A stretch of DNA of 7,590 nucleotides from Bacillota bacterium (GCA_016280485.1 JAEEGU010000067.1:1-7590); one strand, 5' to 3'; counted from the first letter of the stretch, positions 1-5,658 are shown. The notes: a model not told the origin generated them from the sequence alone. Numbers and translations are program-made.

Positions 1-2
1 AG

Positions 3-68
3 TTAGATGTGGAAACATTAATTGATAATGCTGTAAATAGTAAAGAACTTATCGTAATCCGCCCTTAG
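3..68 (+). CDS. Possible C-terminal end of an upstream gene (partial, unrecognised)
   Basis: One plus-strand frame is open from the left edge to a TAG at 66-68 and would encode 21 residues, beginning LDVETLIDNA and ending ELIVIRP. The other two plus frames stop at 4-6 and 23-25. The peptide looks protein-like, but an open run this short is expected fairly often by chance. Its last codons and stop fall inside the first hairpin (59-72) of a dispersed repeat, so if the gene is real the repeat has supplied its C-terminus. I do not recognise a family. Only the sequence to the left of the window can settle whether this is coding. Confidence 0.25.
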   Translation, partial: LDVETLIDNAVNSKELIVIRP

Positions 69-124
69 GCGGCTCAAGCCTTCCCCTTGAGGGGAAGGTG
101 TCACCGAAGGTGACGGATGAGGTG
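59..124 (+). repeat. Dispersed double-hairpin intergenic repeat, copy 1 (longest copy)
   Basis: The core has two hairpins and a conserved tail. Hairpin 1 is CCTTCCCC-TTGA-GGGGAAGG (79-98). Hairpin 2 is GTCACC-GAA-GGTGAC (100-114). The tail is GGATGAGGTG (115-124). This copy also carries an extra upstream hairpin, CCGCC-CTTA-GGCGG (59-72), absent from the other copies here. It is intergenic except that it may hold the stop codon of an upstream gene. There is no T-run after the hairpins on the plus strand, so it is not a typical intrinsic terminator. From memory, similar elements are common in Clostridia genomes; I cannot confirm that here. Confidence 0.85.
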
Positions 125-131
125 CAAAAAA

Positions 132-164
132 GGGAAGGTGTCACCAAAGGTGACGGATGAGGTG
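132..164 (+). repeat. Dispersed double-hairpin repeat, copy 2 (truncated tandem copy)
   Basis: This 33-base stretch repeats positions 92-124 with one mismatch (G at 106, A at 146, both in the loop of hairpin 2), giving a tandem period of 40 bases. It keeps the right arm of hairpin 1, hairpin 2 as GTCACC-AAA-GGTGAC (140-154), and the tail GGATGAGGTG (155-164). The left arm of hairpin 1 is missing, so only hairpin 2 can form locally. A partial tandem duplication of copy 1 is the simplest explanation. The tail ends four bases before the racemase start codon. Confidence 0.85.
159..164 (+). promoter_or_regulatory. Repeat-derived ribosome binding site of the racemase gene
   Basis: GAGGTG at 159-164 matches the anti-Shine-Dalgarno complement (GGAGGTGATC) over six bases. 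The GAGG core lies six bases before the ATG at 169. These bases are the conserved 3' tail of repeat copy 2, so the repeat supplies the translation signal. This decides the start: the in-frame ATG at 157 lies within the repeat tail, just ahead of this site, and has no good site of its own. Confidence 0.65.
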
Positions 165-168
165 TTTT

Positions 169-987
169 ATGAAGAGTGTGGATTATTTTGTAGCAAATCC
201 CGCCGGCAACATCACGATTTTTGTGACGAGCCCGGTGGAGCGAAGTGAATATCAGGAAATCGCAAAAAAACTCCTTGCTATCGACGAGCTCCACGGTGAG
301 CAGGTCGGCTTTATTAAGGATGGCAACCGCATGGAGATGTGCGGGCTGGAGTTCTGCGGAAACGCCTCGAGGAGCTTTGCTCTCTGGTATGCAAAGAATA
401 GGGCAGGCATTGACGGCAAGGGCAGGGTTACAGTTGACGTAAGCGGTGCCGACGCTCCGATTGATGTTGAAATCGACACAAAAACGAGCTACACAAAAAT
501 CGAAATGCCAAAGCCAAAGAGAGTACTTAACTGGCGTGAGGTTGGCTCTGACGGAAAAGAAGGCATTCTCGTGGACCTCGGCGGCATCATGCATCTGGTG
601 CTGTGGGATGTCCCCGCGAGCGCTGAAATCTTTGAAAAATACAAGGACGAAATTAACGAAAAGTACAATCCGCCGGCAATGGGCGTGATGTTCATAGAAA
701 AGAAGAGCCTTAGCATGGTGCCTGTTGTCTATGTGCGCGATGTCGATACGACCTATTTTGAAGGCAGCTGCGGCTCAGGATCCGTAGCGACAGCGGTGGC
801 GCTGGCGTGCGAAAGACCTGCGGGCGAATACAGCTTTGAGCTTACACAGCCTGCCGGAAAGATTACAGCCACGGCTCTTAAGGGTGCGGAGAGCCCCGAA
901 AACGTGGCAGGAATCGAAAAAGTTTACATTGAAGGTGTAGTTGAGCTTGGACCTATGAGGTATTGCACAGATGACAGAAACTATTGA
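169..987 (+). CDS. DapF-fold, PLP-independent amino-acid racemase/epimerase (substrate unknown)
   Basis: The 272-residue protein has the layout of the diaminopimelate epimerase superfamily: two similar halves, each giving one catalytic cysteine that acts as acid or base on the alpha carbon. The N-terminal motif NPAGNITIFV (10-19) matches the GNDFVVID region of DapF. FCGNASR (62-68) matches MCGNGIR, with Cys63 as the first catalytic residue. GGIMHLV (138-144) corresponds to GNPHxV. EGSCGSGS (198-205) matches ACGTGA, with Cys201 as the second. Length fits the family. The diaminopimelate-specific segments are altered: no GIGADG block, and RDVDTTYFEG (190-199) in place of ERGVGET. It is therefore probably not a true DapF but a relative acting on another amino acid; histidine racemases such as CntK are one comparable branch. 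The ATG at 169 is chosen over the one at 157 because of the ribosome site. The 3' end overlaps the lipid kinase gene by 17 bases, which suggests co-translation. Fold is well supported; substrate is not. Confidence 0.88.
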   Translation: MKSVDYFVANPAGNITIFVTSPVERSEYQEIAKKLLAIDELHGEQVGFIKDGNRMEMCGLEFCGNASRSFALWYAKNRAGIDGKGRVTVDVSGADAPIDVEIDTKTSYTKIEMPKPKRVLNWREVGSDGKEGILVDLGGIMHLVLWDVPASAEIFEKYKDEINEKYNPPAMGVMFIEKKSLSMVPVVYVRDVDTTYFEGSCGSGSVATAVALACERPAGEYSFELTQPAGKITATALKGAESPENVAGIEKVYIEGVVELGPMRYCTDDRNY

Positions 988-1942
988 CAGAAACATATTC
1001 ATATTGAATCCGTGCGCGGGCCAGGGTCATGCCGACGAAAAGCTGATTGAGGAAATAAAGGATGCTGCAGCGAGCCTCGACATTGATGTCGAGATTCACA
1101 AAACGCTCGATGCGGGAGAAGCGACGCGCTACGTGAACCGCATACTTTCCGAAACTCCCGAGACAGTCAGATTTTTCGCATGCGGCGGTGACGGCACACT
1201 AAACGAGGTCGTTTGCGGTGCAGCGGGACATCCGAACGCAATCGTAGGCTGCATACCGTTTGGTACGGGCAACGATTTTGTGAGAAACTTCCCGGATGCC
1301 GGTGACTTCAAGGACATAAAGGCACAGCTTAGCGGTGAAATCGAGACTATAGACCTGATGGAATATCAGGGTGTATCCGCTAGGCCGGGCGATATGGAGG
1401 ATGAAATTTCGGGCGGCTTTTGCGCGAACATGTTCAATATCGGCTTTGACTGCAATGTGGTCGATATGGCGGCAAAGCTCAAAAAGATTCCGCTTATTTC
1501 GGGATCGCTTGCTTATATGCTCGGAGTTTTGATTATTTTAATAAAGAAAAAGGGCGCTAATCTACGCATAGAATTAGACGGCGAAGAGGTACACAGAGGA
1601 CGACTTCTCCTCGTGACACTCGCAAACGGATGCTTTTGCGGCGGCGGTGTAATGAGCAATCCGCACGCAAAGCTTAACGACGGCTTTTTCGATGCTCAGA
1701 TTGTAAAGAACATGTCACGTCTGCGCTTTATAAGGCTATTCCCAAATTACAGCCTGGGTACACATCTTGATGTTGAAGGCGTGGAAAAATTCATAAACTA
1801 CAAGAATGTGCACAACGTGCGTATCAGCTCGCTGGGTGCACCTTTCAAGGTTTCAATCGACGGCGAAATCAAATCGCTCGATCGGCTGATGGTGGGCATG
1901 CAGGAGCTTTGCATGAAGTTCTCGGTGCCGACAAAGTTATAG
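971..1942 (+). CDS. Diacylglycerol kinase family lipid kinase (DagK/YegS type)
   Basis: The 323-residue protein belongs to the DAGK_cat family of soluble or membrane-associated kinases that phosphorylate diacylglycerol or related lipids with ATP. Visible motifs in order: LNPCAGQG (12-19), the phosphate-binding loop start; GGDGTLNE (72-79), the nucleotide-binding signature; PFGTGNDF (96-103); NIGFD (156-160), opening the C-terminal beta-rich domain; GCFCGGGVMSNP (220-231) with KLNDGFFD (234-241); and IDGE (296-299), whose acidic residue normally helps bind Mg. All key positions are present, so it should be active. In Bacillota such enzymes recycle diacylglycerol from lipoteichoic-acid synthesis, but this family also includes kinases of other lipids, so the substrate is inferred. 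The start ATG lies inside the 3' end of the racemase gene, with TGAGGT (956-961) nine bases before it. No terminator follows directly; a purine-rich gap with a repeat leads to the EIIC gene. Confidence 0.92.
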   Translation: MTETIDRNIFILNPCAGQGHADEKLIEEIKDAAASLDIDVEIHKTLDAGEATRYVNRILSETPETVRFFACGGDGTLNEVVCGAAGHPNAIVGCIPFGTGNDFVRNFPDAGDFKDIKAQLSGEIETIDLMEYQGVSARPGDMEDEISGGFCANMFNIGFDCNVVDMAAKLKKIPLISGSLAYMLGVLIILIKKKGANLRIELDGEEVHRGRLLLVTLANGCFCGGGVMSNPHAKLNDGFFDAQIVKNMSRLRFIRLFPNYSLGTHLDVEGVEKFINYKNVHNVRISSLGAPFKVSIDGEIKSLDRLMVGMQELCMKFSVPTKL

Positions 1943-1986
1943 GGAAAAGGGAAAGAATAACAAAGTCAATTCAGGGAAAAGGGAAA
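1941..1986 (+). repeat. Pair of short purine-rich direct repeats
   Basis: AGGGAAAAGGGAAA occurs at 1941-1954 and again, identically, at 1973-1986, a 32-base period. The first copy overlaps the lipid kinase TAG stop (1940-1942). Related A-run plus GGGAA strings flank the hairpin repeats nearby (125-136 and 2045-2057). No function is evident; it may be debris from repeated insertions or slippage next to repeat copy 3. Confidence 0.6.
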
Positions 1987-1998
1987 AGAGGACAAAAA

Positions 1999-2044
1999 GC
2001 CTTCCCCTTGAGGGGAAGGTGTCACGACAGTGACGGATGAGGTG
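1999..2044 (+). repeat. Dispersed double-hairpin repeat, copy 3
   Basis: Hairpin 1 is identical to copy 1: CCTTCCCC-TTGA-GGGGAAGG (2000-2019). Hairpin 2 is GTCAC-GACA-GTGAC (2021-2034): the stem is one pair shorter and the loop differs, yet pairing is perfect. The tail GGATGAGGTG (2035-2044) is identical. After it comes an A-run and GGGGAA, as after copy 1. On the minus strand, hairpin 1 is followed by CTTTTTG, so this copy could act as a weak terminator for antisense transcription. It lies in the 153-base gap between the lipid kinase and EIIC genes, where I see no convincing promoter. Confidence 0.85.
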
Positions 2045-2095
2045 CAAAAAGGGGAAATCAACATTTTCAAAAAGAGAGGTTATTAAAACAAAACT

Positions 2096-3172
2096 ATGGA
2101 AAAATTCAAAGCGTTCCTTAAAAGAAAGGACATCGTAATTTCGGGAAAGCGGTACGGCATTGATGCGCTGTCCGCAATGGCTCAGGGTTTATTTTGTTCG
2201 CTTCTCATAGGAACGATCATCAAAACCGTCGGAACTCAGTGCAATATCGCATGGCTCGCAGATATGGGCGGATTCGCAATGGCGATGAGCGGTCCTGCAA
2301 TGGCTGTAGCTATCGGTTATGCACTTCATTCGCCTAATCTTGTTCTGTTTTCGCTTGCGGCGGTAGGCTATTCGGCCAATACGCTCGGAGGGGCGGGTGG
2401 ACCGCTTGCTGTACTTTTTATTGCCATCATCGCAGCGGAAATCGGTAAAATGGTTTCAAAGGAAACAAAGGTGGATATGATTGTAACGCCGCTTGTTACG
2501 ATTTTCGTCGGAGTGGGCGTTGCTTATCTCATCGCCCCGCCAATCGGTGCTGCGGCATCGTGGCTCGGTCACATAATCATGTGGGCAACCGAATTACAGC
2601 CGCTTGCAATGGGCATAATCGTGTCCGTAGCCGTAGGCATCTTCCTTACACTGCCTATTTCATCGGCAGCAATCTGTGCGGCTCTTTCACTCACAGGACT
2701 TGCGGGAGGCGCGGCCGTTGCCGGCTGCTGTGCTCAGATGGTCGGCTTTGCCGTAATGAGCTTCCGCGAGAACAAGTGGGGTGGCCTCATTTCACAGGGT
2801 ATCGGGACCAGCATGCTCCAGATGGCAAACATATTAAGAAACGTGCGCATCTGGATTCCGCCTATTCTGGCATCAGCCATCACGGGACCGATTGCGACAT
2901 GCATATTCAAGCTCCAGATGAACGGTGCGGCTATCAACTCCGGTATGGGTACATGCGGACTTTGCGGGCCTATCGGCGTTATTACCGGCTGGCTTGAGCC
3001 TTCGGAAGCAGCTGCAGCAGCAGGTGCTACGGCGATTGCACCTACAGGCTTTGACTGGATCGGACTTGTACTGATCTGCGTAATTCTGCCGGGCATTCTT
3101 ACATGGATTTTCGGAAATATCCTTCGCAAAATCGGCTGGATCAAAGAGGGCGATTTGTCATTGGAATCCTAA
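2096..3172 (+). CDS. PfoR-like PTS transporter subunit IIC (PTS_EIIC_2 family) membrane protein
   Basis: The 358-residue, very hydrophobic protein with about eight to ten membrane segments fits the PTS_EIIC_2 (PfoR, COG3641) family. Recognisable parts are a short basic N-terminus leading into ISGKRYGIDALSAMAQGLF (15-33), glycine/alanine-rich helices, FRENKWGGLISQGIGTSML around the middle, and a C-terminal half with MNGAAINSGMGTCGLCGPIG and PTGFDWIG. The family is named as a sugar-PTS permease domain, and its Clostridium perfringens member PfoR was linked to toxin expression; direct transport evidence is scarce. No EIIA, EIIB or HPr gene is visible here, so energy coupling and substrate are unknown. 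The first possible start is ATG 2096, because an in-frame TAA lies at 2084-2086. The nearest purine-rich site, GAGAGG (2074-2079), is 16 bases away, which is unusually far. The TAA stop directly abuts repeat copy 4 and a terminator follows. Confidence 0.87.
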   Translation: MEKFKAFLKRKDIVISGKRYGIDALSAMAQGLFCSLLIGTIIKTVGTQCNIAWLADMGGFAMAMSGPAMAVAIGYALHSPNLVLFSLAAVGYSANTLGGAGGPLAVLFIAIIAAEIGKMVSKETKVDMIVTPLVTIFVGVGVAYLIAPPIGAAASWLGHIIMWATELQPLAMGIIVSVAVGIFLTLPISSAAICAALSLTGLAGGAAVAGCCAQMVGFAVMSFRENKWGGLISQGIGTSMLQMANILRNVRIWIPPILASAITGPIATCIFKLQMNGAAINSGMGTCGLCGPIGVITGWLEPSEAAAAAGATAIAPTGFDWIGLVLICVILPGILTWIFGNILRKIGWIKEGDLSLES

Positions 3173-3216
3173 GCCTTCCCCTTGAGGGGAAGGTGGCCGC
3201 TAGGCCGGATGAGGTG
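3173..3216 (+). repeat. Dispersed double-hairpin repeat, copy 4 (divergent hairpin 2)
   Basis: Hairpin 1 (3174-3193) and tail GGATGAGGTG (3207-3216) are identical to copies 1 and 3. Hairpin 2 has a different sequence, GGCC-GCTA-GGCC (3195-3206), but still pairs perfectly. Changed stem bases on both sides, with pairing kept, are direct evidence that the folded form matters or that hairpins are swapped as units. The copy begins right after the EIIC gene stop codon (TAA 3170-3172) and lies just before the intrinsic terminator. Confidence 0.87.
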
Positions 3217-3220
3217 TTTA

Positions 3221-3261
3221 AAAAAATAAAGCAGAAGGGAGACACATCCTTCTGCTTTTTT
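3221..3261. terminator. Bidirectional intrinsic terminator between the convergent EIIC gene and rpsT
   Basis: GCAGAAGG (3231-3238) pairs perfectly with CCTTCTGC (3248-3255) around a nine-base loop. On the plus strand six T bases follow (3256-3261); on the minus strand the stem is followed by TTTATTTTTT (complement of 3221-3230). It can end both the EIIC transcript and the rpsT transcript, as expected between convergent genes. The 67 bases from here to the rpsT stop hold only a weak inverted pair, GCCTAT/ATAGGC, without a T-run. Confidence 0.88.
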
Positions 3262-3328
3262 GCGTTTACCTCAAATGAGGCACTCACGATGCCTATTTAA
3301 CTTATAGGCCGGTGGGGACGGGTGAGTT

Positions 3329-3592
3329 TTAAAATGCTTTGTTGAATCTCTTGGTTAATCTGGAAACCTTTCTGGAAGCAGCGTTCTTGTGAAGAGTGCC
3401 CTTTGCAGCTGCCTGCATGAGCTTCTTTTCAGCCAGCTGAAGCTTTTCCTTAGCAAGATCCTTGTTGCCTGCTTCGATAGCAAGGTCAAAGTTCTTTAAG
3501 ATTGTCTTCAGATGATTCTTGATACGTCTGTTTCTGGAAGTTCTTCTCTCGATAACGGAAATTCTTTTCTTTGCGGATTTAATGTTTGCCAT
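3329..3592 (-). CDS. rpsT: 30S ribosomal protein S20 (bS20)
   Basis: The 87-residue basic protein begins MANIKSAKKRI and carries the S20 pattern: a lysine/arginine-rich N-terminal helix with RRTSRNRRIKNHLKT, a central helix KEKLQLAEKKLMQAAAKGTLHKN, and the C-terminal ASRKVSRLTKRFNK. S20 is a primary 16S rRNA-binding protein that helps assemble the 30S body. Length and full-length similarity leave little doubt. ATG is used as start, with GGGGTGA (complement of 3601-3607) eight bases before it. Its own probable promoter overlaps the end of the TRAP permease gene, giving a leader of about 56 bases, and it ends at the shared bidirectional terminator. E. coli S20 is autoregulated at translation; no comparable leader structure can be confirmed here. 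Confidence 0.97.
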   Translation of the reverse strand: MANIKSAKKRISVIERRTSRNRRIKNHLKTILKNFDLAIEAGNKDLAKEKLQLAEKKLMQAAAKGTLHKNAASRKVSRLTKRFNKAF

Positions 3593-3640
3593 TGTTTAAT
3601 TCACCCCACATTTCTTATTAAATTTTTTGGATAGCAAAAC

Positions 3641-3655
3641 TATTCGCAACGAATA
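3641..3655. promoter_or_regulatory. Perfect 15-base palindrome over the predicted rpsT transcription start
   Basis: TATTCG-CAA-CGAATA is a perfect 6-base inverted repeat with a 3-base centre. Its centre (3648) coincides with the transcription start predicted from the rpsT -10 box, and its outer base overlaps that box. It could be an operator, or simply AT-rich chance. No T-run follows on either strand, so a terminator is unlikely. Confidence 0.4.
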
Positions 3656-3683
3656 TTTTACAACAATCCCATTAGGATTGCAA
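3655..3683 (-). promoter_or_regulatory. Probable sigma-A promoter of rpsT
   Basis: On the minus strand, TTGCAA (3683-3678) and TAAAAT (3660-3655) are separated by exactly 17 bases, matching the TTGACA/TATAAT consensus at four and five of six positions. The -35 box and part of the spacer lie in the last codons of the TRAP permease gene, whose stop is at 3672-3674. The predicted start is near 3648, about 56 bases before the rpsT ATG. This lets rpsT be expressed independently of the transporter operon. Confidence 0.6.
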
Positions 3684-5645
3684 GTCTTTTTTGCCGAAGC
3701 TTGCGATTCCCTTTGACAGCAGGAAAATGACAACGAGGCTGCCGATTCCCACAAGGTCTGTTATTGTGCCCGGAACGCAGAGGCAAAGTCCGCCCGCAAT
3801 GAGCAGAACTCTGAAGAGCGGATTTATATGTCCGAAATAGTATCCGCGTACGCCTGAAGCCACACCGAACATGCCAAGCAGGCAGGTTACTACGGCTAGC
3901 ACGCATTGCAGACTGAAGGTCAGCGGCGTGTTCGTAGCAGGATCGACCAGAATCAGCGAGGAATTAAATCCAAAGCAGAACGGTACGATGTACGCGGCCG
4001 TGGCAATGGTCGTCGCCGTTAGGGCCGTCTTCATAGGCTTCGAGGCCGCTATCGCAGAGCCCGCAAAAGCAGCAAGTGCTACAGGCGGAGTGATGTCGGC
4101 AACGATACCGAAATAGAATACGAAGAAGTGAGCCGCGAGTGTCGGCATACCCATGCTGATCAGAATCGGCGCACAAGTGGTCGCCATGATTACATAGTTT
4201 GCCGTTGTCGGAACGCCCATGCCGAGCACGATGCATGTCAGCATAGTGAGCAGCATCGCGATAAAGATATTGCCGTTTGCAGCGCCTACGATTGCTGTAA
4301 TCAGCTTTGCACCGATACCGGTGGTGGTGATTACGCAGGCGATGATGCCGGCTACCGCGCAGGCAGCGCCGACTGTTAGGGTCGACTTTGTGCCCGCTTC
4401 GAGTGCGTCAATAAAGGTTGAAGGGGTCATGCGTGTCTCCTTACGGAACATGGAAACGATGACCGCAACGATTGTAGCGGCGATTGCCGCGAGAGCCATG
4501 GTCGTCTTCATAATCAGAATTACGAGAACAACAAGTGGCAGGAGCAGGTAGCCCTTTCTTATGAAGAGCTTGCCGAATTTCGGCAGGTCTTCCTTTTTAA
4601 GACCTGTAAGTCCGTTACGCTTTGCCTCAAGATGCACCGCCATGAATACGCCCGAGAAGTAGAGCAGGGCAGGGATGCACGCCGTGAGGGCGATGGTACC
4701 GTAGTCGATATTCGCATACTCTACCATCAGGAAGGCCGCAGCACCCATGATAGGCGGCATAATCTGACCGCCGGTGGACGACGAAGCCTCGACAGCGCCG
4801 GCAAATTCAGGGCGGAAGCCGTTTTTCTTCATAAGTGGAATGGTTACGGCACCGGTGGTTACCGTGTTACCTACCGAAGAACCGGAAACCATACCGCAGA
4901 GGCACGATGCGATGACGGAAACCTTTGCAGGACCGCCGCACGATGAGCCGGCTATCGAGTTTGCAAGCTCGATAAAGAAGTCCGCAATTCCTGTCTTGCC
5001 GAGGAACGCACCAAAGAGCACGAACAGCACAATAAAGGTCGAGCATGCTCTTGTCGGCGTACCGATTACACCGTCTGTAGTGTAGAAGATGTTATATACA
5101 TTAAGAAGCAGCGACTTTTGCGTCATGGCATAGACTATGAATGCCGACGACACGATTACTATCGGAAGTCCTACAGCTCTGCGGCAGGCTTCCAGTGTTA
5201 TAACCACGCCGACCGCACCGAGAATCTTTTCAAAATCGCTGAGCATGATGCCGTGATTGATAATCGTTGTGCAGTTTGCTACAAAGTAGAAATAGCAGAA
5301 TGCACCGGCAACAGCCAGTATTATATCATACCACGGAATGTAGTTTTCTCTTTTATTGTGTTTTTTGCTGGCAGGGAAAACGAGGAAGACCATAAATACT
5401 ATGGCGCCTACAAAGGAGGCTCTTTCTATACGTGTTTCCCAGTTAAATGTGAAGTTCAGAAGGACACAGTAAATTGCGAATGCGGCAAGCAGATAGCGAA
5501 TGCACTGTCTGGGTATGCCTTTCCATTTGCGGACATTCGACTCTGTGTCGTATTTTTCCATAATCTTTTGTAATTCCTCTTCGGACATTACTTCGATTTC
5601 TTCACCGTTTACTATTTCTTTGTGTGTTTTAGTTGAATTATCCAT
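3672..5645 (-). CDS. TRAP transporter fused permease (DctQ-DctM, TAXI type)
   Basis: The 657-residue polytopic protein joins the small (4TM, DctQ-like) and large (12TM, DctM-like) TRAP subunits in one chain. An acidic cytoplasmic N-terminus contains EEELQKIMEKYDTESNVRKW (22-41), a segment typical of fused permeases paired with TAXI proteins. Small-subunit helices lie at about 48-65, 76-91 and 103-125, followed by LEACRRAVGLP (151-161). Large-subunit signatures are GMVSGSSVGNTVTTGAV (251-267), EASSSTGGQIMPPIMG (286-301), GMGVPTTANYV (475-485) and FGIVADITPPVALAAFAGSA (512-531), in the two inverted-repeat transport halves. It should catalyse ion-coupled (usually Na+) uptake of a solute delivered by the TAXI lipoprotein. 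It is last in the three-gene operon, 11 bases after the DUF1850 gene, with AGGAGGT overlapping that gene's stop codon. Substrate unknown. Confidence 0.95.
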   Translation of the reverse strand: MDNSTKTHKEIVNGEEIEVMSEEELQKIMEKYDTESNVRKWKGIPRQCIRYLLAAFAIYCVLLNFTFNWETRIERASFVGAIVFMVFLVFPASKKHNKRENYIPWYDIILAVAGAFCYFYFVANCTTIINHGIMLSDFEKILGAVGVVITLEACRRAVGLPIVIVSSAFIVYAMTQKSLLLNVYNIFYTTDGVIGTPTRACSTFIVLFVLFGAFLGKTGIADFFIELANSIAGSSCGGPAKVSVIASCLCGMVSGSSVGNTVTTGAVTIPLMKKNGFRPEFAGAVEASSSTGGQIMPPIMGAAAFLMVEYANIDYGTIALTACIPALLYFSGVFMAVHLEAKRNGLTGLKKEDLPKFGKLFIRKGYLLLPLVVLVILIMKTTMALAAIAATIVAVIVSMFRKETRMTPSTFIDALEAGTKSTLTVGAACAVAGIIACVITTTGIGAKLITAIVGAANGNIFIAMLLTMLTCIVLGMGVPTTANYVIMATTCAPILISMGMPTLAAHFFVFYFGIVADITPPVALAAFAGSAIAASKPMKTALTATTIATAAYIVPFCFGFNSSLILVDPATNTPLTFSLQCVLAVVTCLLGMFGVASGVRGYYFGHINPLFRVLLIAGGLCLCVPGTITDLVGIGSLVVIFLLSKGIASFGKKDLQS

Positions 5646-5651
5646 AACTCA

Positions 5652-5658
5652 ACCTCCT
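5652..5658 (-). promoter_or_regulatory. Strong ribosome binding site of the TRAP permease, overlapping the upstream stop codon
   Basis: The minus strand reads AGGAGGT (complement of 5652-5658), six bases before the ATG at 5645. Its first two bases are the last two of the DUF1850 TAG stop (5659-5657). Ribosomes ending on the upstream gene would therefore stand on this site, which favours translational coupling of the two products. Confidence 0.8.

Noticed and set aside
59..164. Tandem repeats as a CRISPR array
   Set aside because: The two copies are separated by only a few bases with no unique spacers of regular length, and the other copies are dispersed over 3 kb.
157..168. Four-codon N-terminal extension of the racemase (ATG 157)
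   Set aside because: The ATG lies in the repeat tail and precedes the good ribosome site at 159-164; the extension MRCF adds nothing recognisable.
49..594. Long minus-strand open frame opposite the racemase, including the two repeat copies
   Set aside because: It is antisense to a gene with clear family motifs, and its C-terminal part is just the translated hairpin repeat. Proteins of this kind are common false calls over such repeats.
169..987. Assignment as dapF (diaminopimelate epimerase of lysine biosynthesis)
   Set aside because: The catalytic cysteines fit, but the diaminopimelate-specific GIGADG and ERGVGET-type segments are missing and no lysine or wall-precursor gene is nearby.
2058..2086. 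Candidate promoter TCAACA-17-TATTAA before the EIIC gene
   Set aside because: Both boxes match at only four of six positions and the predicted start would be three bases before the ATG, giving a nearly leaderless mRNA.
2734..3144. Minus-strand open frame of 136 codons
   Set aside because: Fully antisense to the EIIC gene and without a recognisable family; a shadow frame.
3664..3680. Hairpin CAATCC/GGATTG over the TRAP permease stop codon, as a terminator
   Set aside because: The stem is six pairs and is followed by TTGTAAAATATT on the minus strand, not a T-run; the bases fit better as spacer and -35 region of the rpsT promoter.
5118..5573. Plus-strand open frame of 151 codons, and similar plus-strand frames at 4219-4551 and 4632-4946
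   Set aside because: All are antisense to the fused TRAP permease, with no recognisable motifs or convincing ribosome sites.
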